The translations under genes and the position numbers were made by a program. A stretch of 64,000 nucleotides of DNA, taken from contig NC_081406.1 of assembly GCF_030272615.1 (NCBI RefSeq), positions 474,933,900 to 474,997,899 of the forward strand. The letters are read 5' to 3'. Below, piece after piece: positions 55,574-64,000 of this stretch. This DNA is from Cryptomeria japonica. Its lineage: Eukaryota > Streptophyta > Pinopsida > Cupressales > Cupressaceae. Position 1 is the stretch's first letter. Each line of letters opens with the position of its first letter. The notes beneath the pieces were generated by a model. That model was given only the letters and a program-made list of their open reading frames with translations. It was not told the DNA's origin and did no database searches.

Positions 55574-58500
55574 TCAATCAAGAAGACCAACAAAAACTGA
55601 TGAAGAAATCAGCTTCTCCTGTGGAACTGCCTTCATGAACATATCGGTAGGATTCTCACTTGTGTGAATCTTCTCAAGCCGTAACTGACCCTCCTCCAAA
55701 ACAATCCGGATGAAGTGGTACCTGAGCTGAATGTGCTTTGTCCGTGAATGAAAAGCAGAGTTCTTCGCAAGATGAATGGCACTCTAACTATTAGTATACA
55801 ATGGGCTATCCTCTTGTGTCTGACCCAATTCCTCTAGAAAACATTGCAACCAAATCATCTCCTTGCTGGCTTCTGTAGCAGCAACATACTCAGCTTCAGT
55901 GGTTGAAAGTGCAACAACCTTTTGCAGCCTAGAAATCCAACTGACTACAGTTCCCCCTATAGTAAAAACATACCCTGTAGTACTCCTCCATGAATCAATA
56001 TCACCCGCCAGATCAGAGTCAACAAATCCACTTAGAGAAGCATTAGATCCTTTGAAACATAATGCCTTCATAGTAGTTCCTTTCAAATACCGAAGAATCC
56101 ATTTCACAGCATTCCAATGTTCCATACCTGGATTACTCATAAACCTGCTCACAACTCCCACTGCATGTGCAATATCTGGCCTTGTGCATACCATTGCATA
56201 CATCAGACTGCCAACAGTTGATGAATACGGGATGTTAGACATTTTATTAACCTCTTCTTGTGCCTTTGGGCACATCTCCTTAGTCAATTTGAAATGACTA
56301 GCCAAAGGTGTACTAACTGCTTTTGCATCCTGCATGTTAAATCTTTTCAACACCTTCTTTATATACTCACTTTGGGACAAATTCAAGGTTCCATTTTTCC
56401 TATCTCGTGTAATCCTCATACCGAGAATTTGCTTAGCTGCACCCAAATCCTTCATAGCAAATGACCTAGCTAATTTCTGTTTAAGATCATTTATATGTTG
56501 CATGTTAGACCCAACAACAAGCATGTCATCAACATAAAGCAATAGAATAATATAACTGTCATTATCAAATCTCTTAAAATATACACAATGATTAGAATGA
56601 CATCTATGATAACCGTGTTCAGCCATGAAACTATCAAATTTTAAATACCATTGTCAGGCTGCTTGCTTTAGGCCATACAGACTTTTCTTCAACCTGCACA
56701 CCAAGTTCTCCTTACCTTTGACCTCATATCCCTGTGGTTGCAACATGTAAATTTCCTCCTCCAAATCTCCATGGAGAAAAGATATTTTGACATCTAATTG
56801 TTCAAGATGTAAATCATCTACAGCCACAAGACTAAGTACAGTTCTAATTGAAGTCATTTTTACAATTGGAGAAAATATTTCATCATAATCTATACCCTTT
56901 TTTTGTGCAAAACCTTTTACCACAAGTTTGGCCTTATATATTTTCTGACCTCCTTCCTCCTCCTTCAGCCGATAAACCCATTTGTTAGGCAAGGCTCTTT
57001 TTTCTACAGGTAAAGGGACTAAGTCCCAAGTCTTATTTTTCATCAAGGAGTCTGTCTCCTCTTTCATGCCTAGCTGCCACTGTTGTTTGGCATCCACCTG
57101 CATTGCTTCTTCATATTCTTCTGGTTCACCAAAATCCGTTAATAAAATAGAATACAAAGAAGGAGAAAATATTTTAGGGGGTGTACTTGTCCTCATAGAA
57201 TGTCTAACACTTGCAGGAGTTTGTGGGACAATCTATTGTTGCTGAGCATCAGGTACCTATGGCATTTCATTTTCAGGAATCTCATCCAATAGCACATATT
57301 CTTGTTTGTCCTGTTCATGCTTCTTTTCCTACATCTGTTCTTTATACATAACCTTCTCATTGAATATAACATCTCTACTTCTAATTATTTTCTTATTTTC
57401 AAAATCCCATAACTGATAGCCATATTCATCTATCCCATATCCAATGAAGGTACATTTCAGAGATTTAGCATCAAGCTTGGTTCTGTTTTCTTTATCAACA
57501 TGGACAAAAGCTTCACAACCAAAAGTTTTTAGAAAAGAATAATTTACCTTTTTACCAGTCCATGCCTCCTCTGGAATACCACCATCCAAAGGGGTTGAAG
57601 GTCCTCTATTTATCAAATAGACAGTAGTATGTACAACATCTGCCCAAAAATGTAAGGGCAATCCAGCATGCAATCTCACGCTCCTCGCACGTTCCATGAT
57701 AGTCCTATTCATTCTCTCTAACACACCATTTTCTTGTGGAGTTCCTGGAACTGTCTTCTGCTTTTGAATCCCATTTAAGGAATAGTAATCTTCAAATGCT
57801 TTGTTGCAATACTCACCTCCATTATCTGGTCTGAGACACTTCAACTTTTTTCCTGTCTCATTCTCAACTAAAGCTTTCCATTTCTTAAAAGTTTCAAAAA
57901 CATCTGATTTTTGTTTTAGGAAATATACCCATGTTTTTCTGGTTGAGTCATCAATAAAAATAACATAATAACAAGAGCCACCAAGAGATGATACTTGAGC
58001 TGGTCCCCATACATCTGAATGTACAAGCTCTAACTTCTCACTCTTCTTCTCTTTCCCAACCTTGAGAAATCTGACTCTTTTATGTTTACCATAAACACAG
58101 TTTTCATAGAACTCTAAATCAATCTTCTTTAGTCCTAGCAATAGATTTTTGGAGTGAAGGATTTTCATCCCTTTCTCACTCATGTGCCCAAGCCTATGGT
58201 GCCACATTATCGAATTTGTTCTTGCAACATTTATTGTTGTTGTCCCTGCAGTAACTTTATCTGTAGCAGCTAAGGTAGAGTAAGTGTTACCAGTACACAG
58301 ATACAATGTGCCTACCTTCACACCTTTAGCTACTACTAATGATCCTTTAGTGACCTTCCACATACTGTCTAAGAAGGTAACTATGCAGCCTTCACTACCT
58401 AGTTGCCCTACAGAAATTAAATTTCTTCTTAAATTAGGAACATGTCTTACCTCCTGCATAAACCAGTCATTACCATTCCGCAACTTGATCTTTATCTTTC

Positions 58501-59503
58501 CTTTTCCAACAATTTGACAGGGTTCATCATCACCCAAATATACCTATCCAAAATCACCTTGAACATAATCTAGAATATATTTTCTATGAGGTGTAGCATG
58601 AAATGAAGCCCCAGAATCTATTACCCAGGAATCATTAACATTGTCCAAACATAAGATTAAAGCATCTTGTAAAGTATTACTTGCAATATTAGCTTCCTTA
58701 CTGTCATTTTCATTTTTGTCTCCTTCTTTGTTTTTCTGAGACGAACAGTCTTTCTTTAGATGACCAGGCTTTCCGCAGTACCAACAATCTTTCTTTCCTC
58801 TAGATTGAGAGCGTCCTTTCTTTGACTTCCCTCATGACTTCTCATTCCCAGGGCCTTTTCCTCTTTCCTTTGATCTTCCTCTATTCTCCACATTCAAAAC
58901 ACTACCCAATGATGTTGAAGTCTCACCCATGCTTTTCCTTCGCATTTCCTCGCTTAGGATAACACCAACAATATCATCAAATACCAAAGTATTTTTACCA
59001 GAGACAGAGTTACTTATAGCCATAACCAAGCTATTCCGGCTTTTTGGCAAAGAACATAAAATCAAGAGAGCCCTAACCTCTTCTGCAAAGGTAATTTTTA
59101 CCGAAGACAATTGACTGGTAATTGTATTAAATTCATTTAAGTGCTCCACTATAGATCCTCCCTCACTCATTTTCAAATTAAACAAACGCTTCATAAGAAA
59201 TACCTTATTCGAAGCTGAGGGTTTCTCATATAACTTAGCCAATGTTGTCATCAAATCTACAGCCGTTTTTGCTTATGTTATATTGAATGCTACAGATGGT
59301 GCAAGGCACAATCAAATGGATCCCAGTGCCTTTTTATCTAAAATGTCCCACTCTGACATTGTGGTCGCTTTCTTTTCCTTTCCTTCCAATGGCCGCCACA
59401 AATCCTTTTGATACAGGTAATCCTCCATCTGCATTTTCCATAACTGATAATTCTGGCCGTTAAAATTTTCGACCTTGAATTTGGAATCCTCCATTGCTCC
59501 CAC
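55574..59503 (-). pseudogene. Copia gag-pol polyprotein, one frame with nine stops
   Basis: 1310 codons in one uninterrupted register. Gag starts MGAMEDSKFKVENFNGQNY and includes LAKLYEKPSASNKVFLMKRL and the knuckle CWYCGKPGHLKKDC (about 58750-58800). Protease DSGASFHATP is near 58600-58630; pre-integrase is MWHHRLGHMSEKGMK; integrase has HSDVWG, RPDNGGEY and PQENGVLERMNR; RT has NKWVYRLK, SLYGLKQAA and YVDDM (56522-56536); RNase H has STTEAEYVAATEA and ends GLLD at 55574. Stops lie at 59312, 59273, 58832, 58544, 57329, 57257, 57233, 56654 and 55784. Confidence 0.95.
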
Positions 59504-59540
59504 TCAAATCTGAGAGTCCTGCCAATTTACAGAATACCTC

Positions 59541-59554
59541 GCTCTGATACCAAT
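59541..59554 (-). promoter_or_regulatory. Copia PBS (tRNA-iMet)
   Basis: ATTGGTATCAGAGC on the minus strand, immediately inside the 5' LTR. Confidence 0.92.
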
Positions 59555-60006
59555 TGTTAGGGTTTCAAGCAGATCCGAAGAAAATATGAACTAACAATTA
59601 TATGTAGATTTAAATACAAAAGATAAAGAAATAAAATAGGACACAGATAACATAGAGATTTAATGTGGTTCACCCAGAATGGGTTACGTCCACCATACAC
59701 AGTCATCCAATATTTCTTATTATCTAGCAAAAATAGTACATCAACCTTACAATGCCTTAAGCATCCCAACCGCTTATAACATGCGTTTTTAGGGCAACAG
59801 ACAAATTCAGCCTTTTTAGGGTTTTATTACAATGTTGGTTTTCATAAAAAAAAAAAAATTCTCGGGGGCTCCCACCCCCGAACCCCCACTTTTCTCGGGG
59901 GCTACTGCCCCTGAACCCCTGCCCGGGGCCCAGCCCAGCCCCAGACCCCAGCAAGGATACGTGCTGAGTGTACAATACTTTGTTGATCAGTCGCCACATT
60001 TCAACA
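59555..60006 (-). repeat. Copia 5' LTR (452 bp)
   Basis: Partner of 55011-55476. Its GC-rich hairpins are partly degraded (CCCACCCCCG in place of CCCGCCCCCG). Confidence 0.95.
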
Positions 60007-60065
60007 AATAATCTATCATGTTATCCTTGCAAAAAATTGGTTAAGCTCCCACACTAACATAAAAT

Positions 60066-61189
60066 CGTTGGCATTTGACTGAACCGGTAGATGATTGATT
60101 GGTGAATGTGATGAAGATATTGAGATTCATGTTTGATGACTAAGTTTTGTGTTGTCATTGATGGCAACAATGTTTTTGTAGTCATCTAAGTCTTGGAAGC
60201 CAACCGGTTAGGTATAACCGATACAAATGACAGTTTTACAGAGAACCGATAAATTGAGACAGAGTTGCATTTCAACAACCGGTATAGGCAATTTATGAAG
60301 AGTTGGATGATGCGGTTTACAATGATGTTGGTGATAGGTATTTTTAGCTATGTTCTCAACTGCATTGGTAGATTCAACTGGATGAGTGAGATTTAATGTA
60401 TAGAGCAGAGAAACTGGTAGAACACTTAACCGGTAGTGATATAGTCACTTAAATCAGTAAAATGACACGTTTTAATTTGTTATGTTGATGGTTGACATAT
60501 GTAAAGCATGCAATGTAAGTTTGTCTAGATTCATTGAACCTAGGAAATTGTTCCAAGGTTGTAGCTGACTAAATAATGTTTATAAAAATTGAAAAGTCAG
60601 TATGTGTGAAAAGAGAGAATTCATGAGCGAATATTATGAATGAGATTGTGTGGTGTTTAGGGAAGTTCTCTAATGAAGTGTTGTTGAATTTTTAAGGATC
60701 ATAAGCGGATCTTATCAGACACAGAAGGTGTTACTTGAAGATCTTTTCACTATTATTTTCCTAACAAGCCTTAATCTGTAAATCTCCTAACAGGTTAGCT
60801 TTGAATCAAAGTCTCAAATCCTCTTGTGAGGTTGATCCTAATAGGCCATTGCTCCTAACAGGGCTTATCATTCAAATCCCTTAATCAGGTGACTCCTAAC
60901 CAGGTCTGCTCCTAACAGGGCATAGTTGTAAGACCTTAACTGATCAAGATTTCTATTCTACAAATAGTGAATCTTGTGGGTACCAACTCCCACCGTAGTT
61001 TTTCCCTGTTGGGTTTTCCACATATAATCTCTTGTGTTATGTGGAATTTTTTTTATTGGGCATTAGCTTATGTGGTGATATTTTTTATATGCTTGGCAAG
61101 TTTAAAGTTGTTAAAGTAGGTGATGAGATTTATATTTTTTTTGCTTGCACTGATTCACCCCCCACTCTCAGTGCCTTATAATTTTATCA
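60066..61189 (+). repeat. 5' LTR of truncated element
   Basis: Contains CTCCTAACAGG-type degenerate repeats (about 60775-60920), the complement-sense version of the GTTAAAGG arrays of the other LTRs, and CTGATTCACCCCCC..CTCTCAGTGCC (61150-61174) close to the PBS. Confidence 0.72.
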
Positions 61190-61251
61190 ATTGGTATCAG
61201 AGCCAACCTTCTTTGAGGCCTAACCACTTGAAAAGGATTCCCAAGGCAGAC

Positions 61252-62562
61252 ATGGGGGACATGAATTATAGAGAGATGTCTCATAAACTTGCTAAAACTG
61301 AGGATTCCCTAGAAACATTGAGAGGCGAGTATAAAACTTCACTTGCTAGAAGGAAAGAGCTTACTAAACAACTGTTGGAAGTCTTTGAAAGTAGCTCTTC
61401 TGATGAAGCAAACATACATGCATTGGTTGAGGAAGTGGAGAAACTGAATGGTGAGAAAACTAACTTGAGGAGAGAGCCTGAAGCCTTAACTATCTGGATG
61501 AGTCAAGAACTTGAAGAAAGGAGGGCAGTTGAAGACAAGATCAAAGAGAAAGATCATGAGATCTTTAAGATAAATCAGGAAAATTGCACTCCATATGCAC
61601 ACTGGCATGAAGAAAAAGAAGAGATAATGGTAGAATTGGATATGTTAATGTCTCTTAGAGAGACTCTCATGAAAAGGATTGAAGATCTTATAAAAGAACT
61701 TGTTGATGCTAATGGGAAGCTTGTAAAGTTTATCAAAAGTTCTACCATGCTTGATGAACAGATCCAATCTCAAAGGATGAACGATGATACAACTGGATTG
61801 GGTTACAATACATTTGAGAAAGGTGAGCCTTCTGGTACTAAGGTCAACATGCATGAAGGTAAACCTGCTCCTAAGACTCAAAAATCCATCGATAAGAAAT
61901 CATATAAGCATGTTTGTTTCAATTGTCATAAGCCAGGACATACTACTAATGTTTGTAGAAACAAATCTGATGTTGCTAGCGGTTATAGACCCAATACTAA
62001 TCAAGGATATAAGCCTAGAACCTTTAAGGGTTATTGTTACACATGCAAGATGTATGGGCATAGATCAATTGAATGTAGGTATTGGAGCAAACAGTCCTAC
62101 TCCTCACATGAATCAGAGATCTGTTGATGATTGGAGAAGGAATTTCAATGACCGGAGAAATACAAATTGGCAAAGACCCTATGCTAACCAGTCTAGTCCC
62201 TATGAGATGGAGTGGAGAAAAGAATGAATGTGGTGTGCACAATCTGTAATAAATTTGGTCATGTGGCTATGAACTACAGAAGAAGGACTGCCAGAGGCAA
62301 TAGTGGACCTTGGAGAGCTTTTGGTATGGCTCGTTATCATTATCATAAATCGGGACATATGGCAAAGTTCTGTAGAGCTAGAGTGAACAAACCGGTGAAT
62401 CAATTTGTTGACCAAAAAGGGAAGATGAAAGTTGATGTGGAGGAGACCAGAGCTGAAATGAATAGAATCTGGAAAAAGAAGGATGATGAGATAATTGAAG
62501 TCAAACCATCTGAAGATCCTATTTCTTCACCTAGTATGGAGAACCCTTCACCGAAAAACTAA
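61252..62562 (+). pseudogene. Gag-like protein with coiled coil and four CCHC-type knuckles
   Basis: The ATG at 61252 (MGDMNYREMSHKLAKTED) is the first after the PBS. A long coiled coil covers about 200 residues. Knuckles CFNCHKPGHTTNVC (about 61915) and CYTCKMYGHRSIEC (about 62035) are intact. A frameshift near 62085 and a return near 62220 precede CTICNKFGHVAMNY and YHYHKSGHMAKFC, both with lost Cys. The order coiled coil, four knuckles, basic tail is the same as at 33223-34296, at low sequence identity. Confidence 0.78.
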
Positions 62563-62638
62563 GTTGTTTAAAAGCTTAGGGGGAACTTAATGTTAGATCT
62601 ATATCAGAACCCCCTGAAGGACCTCTTTCAATATCCTA

Positions 62639-62860
62639 CCACCCTGCAAGACACAATTGCCTCTTTCAATAACAACATGGGATAACATGAATGTAATTAA
62701 AGGATAACATGATAGATTATTAACAAGATTCTGTTTAACATGAGGGTTATTATGGTACAACGTCCATGTAGGGTGGACTTATGTTCTCCTTACAAGCACC
62801 CCCGCTATCTCGCGACACCAAACATCTTCATATGGAACCCCTTTTTCTAGCCAGTTAATC
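62639..62860 (-). repeat. Inverted copy of the 436-bp repeat, without the hairpin
   Basis: On the minus strand this reads through the same words as the downstream units (GGGTTCCA..ATGAAGA, GGGGGTGCTTGTAAG, CCATAATAACCCTC, TCATGTTATCC, then TTATT.AAAGAGGCAATTG) but lacks the hairpin found in the others between TCATGTTATCC and CATGTTA. Confidence 0.8.
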
Positions 62861-63127
62861 ATGTTACCCCACGCTGTTATTCAAAGAGGCAATTGTGCCT
62901 TGCGGGGTGGGGGGATATAGAGTAATCCTTACCCTGCGTGGGTTCCAGATGAAGAAGTTTGGCATCGCAGGATAGTGGGGGTGCTTGTAAGTAGAACAAA
63001 AGTTCATCCCACACGAGAGTAATCTTGTCGATAATCTGCCACGTTGTTCCATAATAACCCTCGTGTTATATGTAATCATGTCAATAATTTGTCATGTTAT
63101 CCTCTAATCACATGTATGTGTACACAA

Positions 63128-63283
63128 CTAAAATGGCTCCAAAAGGGGTCAATAAAGCTCGTGTTATTGACTTTTCTAAAAAATCAAAGTCGCAGCTTGT
63201 TCTACTTAGCACGATCAACGCTCTATAATTTTTTAAAAAGTCAATAACACAACTTTTATGATCCCTTTTTGGAGCCAGTTTAG
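63128..63283. mobile_element. Hairpin (MITE-like) element, copy 1
   Basis: Long terminal inverted repeats: CTAAAATGGCTCCAAAAGG on the left and CCTTTTTGGAGCCAGTTTAG on the right, followed inward by TATTGAC..TTTT and AAAAAGTCAATAA. No coding capacity. It is absent from the inverted copy at 62639-62860. Confidence 0.8.
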
Positions 63284-63563
63284 CCGTGGCCCATTCATGT
63301 TACCCCATGTTGTTATTCAAAGAGGCAATTGTGCCTTGCAGGGTGGCGAGATACAAAGTAATCCTTACCCTGTACGGGTTCTAGATGAATAAGTTTGGTG
63401 TTGCGAGATAGAGGGGGTGCTTGTATGTAGAACAAAAGTTCACCCTGCATGACTGTAATCCTGTCAATAATTTGTCACATTGTTCCATAATAACCCTCGT
63501 GTTATACAGAATATTATAAATAATCTATCATGCTATCCTCTAATCACATATATGTGAACGTGG

Positions 63564-63720
63564 CTAAACTGGCTCCAAAAAGGGGTCAATAAAGATTGTG
63601 TTATTGACTTTTCTGAAAAATCAAAGTCACAACTTGTTTTTCTTAGCATGATCAACGATCTATAATTTTTGAAAAAGTCAATAACACAAATTTAATAACC
63701 CCTTTTTGGAGCCAGTTTAG
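63564..63720. mobile_element. Hairpin (MITE-like) element, copy 2
   Basis: Same structure as copy 1, one repeat period downstream: CTAAACTGGCTCC to GGAGCCAGTTTAG, a perfect 13-bp outer arm. It was amplified with the 436-bp unit, not inserted separately. Confidence 0.82.
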
Positions 63721-64000
63721 TCGAGGCCCATTCACGTTACCTCGCGCTGTTATTCAAAGATGCAATTGTGTCTTGCAGGGTGGCGAGATATAGAGTAATC
63801 TTTACCCCGCACGGGTTCCAGATGAAGAAGTTTGGTGGTGCAAGATAGCGGGGGTGCTTCTAAGGAGAAGAGAAGTTCACCCCAGACGGGTGTAAAAGTT
63901 GAGCTAAAAACAAAGTGGGATGGTGAGATAGATTGACATGGAGAGCGATTAGAAGATGAGTTTGCAGGGACACAAAGTTAATGAAAATATAAGAGCGTCG

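Larger units (their letters stand above)
55011..60006 (-). mobile_element. Full-length Ty1/copia retrotransposon, second family
   Basis: 4996 bp on the minus strand: 5' LTR 59555-60006, PBS 59541-59554, one gag-pol frame 59503-55574, PPT 55477-55490, 3' LTR 55011-55476. A perfect AATAA duplication flanks it (55006-55010 and 60007-60011). The compact size and single frame fit a Tnt1/Tork-like copia. Nine nonsense codons inactivate it, with no frameshift. Confidence 0.96.
60066..62600 (+). mobile_element. 5' part of a four-knuckle Gag LTR element
   Basis: A 1124-bp 5' LTR (60066-61189, CGTTGGCATTTGA to TTATCA; the first base is probably a mutated T), PBS ATTGGTATCAGAGCC at 61190-61204, and a gag-like ORF. 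The sequence then passes into the inverted repeat at 62639. No pol or 3' LTR is present in the window. The LTR ends resemble those of the 4034-11568 copia element; the Gag resembles the 32364-40404 element. Confidence 0.75.
62860..63900 (+). repeat. Tandem repeat, period about 436 bp
   Basis: CATGTTACCCC-type starts occur at 62860, 63296 and 63733 (spacing 436 and 437 bp). Each is followed by TGTTATTCAAAG.GGCAATTG and later by GGGGGTGCTT. Two full units and part of a third are in the window. Confidence 0.92.

Overview
The window looks like intergenic DNA from a large, repeat-rich plant nuclear genome. The repertoire is typical of seed plants: Ty1/copia elements primed by initiator-tRNA-Met, Ty3-like derivatives, L1-type LINEs whose ORF1 has a DUF4283/zinc-knuckle layout, AAACCCT-type telomere motifs and one plant-type NADP-malic-enzyme exon. 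Very low gene density, long LTRs and layers of old, point-mutated insertions favour a gymnosperm such as a conifer; that is an inference. I see no complete host gene and no tRNA, rRNA or CRISPR.

Layout. 187-1779 is the 3' half of a LINE ORF2 (+). Its 3' flank was hit by a 1.24-kb retroposon (2145-3385, minus) flanked by a perfect 14-bp target duplication. 4034-11568 is a complete but decayed copia element (minus). 12132-20411 is a complete Ty3-like element (+) with two 1670-bp LTRs; it encodes a protease-like and a G-patch-like domain but no RT, RNase H or integrase. 20651-21949 is a 649-bp tandem duplication of an unrecognised coding relic (minus), followed by a second unrecognised coding relic (+, 21961-22892). 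22990-31241 is an L1-type LINE (minus) interrupted by two related solo-LTR-like insertions.

32364-40404 is a complete non-autonomous element with copia-type PBS and PPT, a four-zinc-knuckle Gag and a long coiled-coil ORF2, itself hit by another LTR. 40405-52900 is mostly unassigned AT-rich DNA holding microsatellites, a cluster of four 22-bp palindromes (48442-48571), a LINE ORF1 relic (about 50120-50740) and a spliceable NADP-malic enzyme exon (51407-51535). 52927-54352 is a second copy of the 1.2-1.4-kb retroposon, again with a target duplication. 55011-60006 is a copia element (minus) inserted in a 54-bp minisatellite. 60066-62600 is the 5' part of a further four-knuckle Gag element. 62639 to the end is an inverted and tandem 436-bp repeat carrying a hairpin element whose empty site is also present.

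How the parts relate. The copia elements could supply enzymes to the RT-less LTR elements, which share their primer site, polypurine tract and a C-rich tract near the LTR end. LINE machinery probably moved the small coiled-coil retroposon. Nearly every reading frame is broken by nonsense codons, many of them explicable by single C-to-T or G-to-A changes, as expected for methylated, silenced repeats. The most novel items are the coiled-coil retroposon family, the RT-less LTR elements with conserved accessory ORFs, the palindrome cluster and the unrecognised coding relics at 20.6-22.9 kb.
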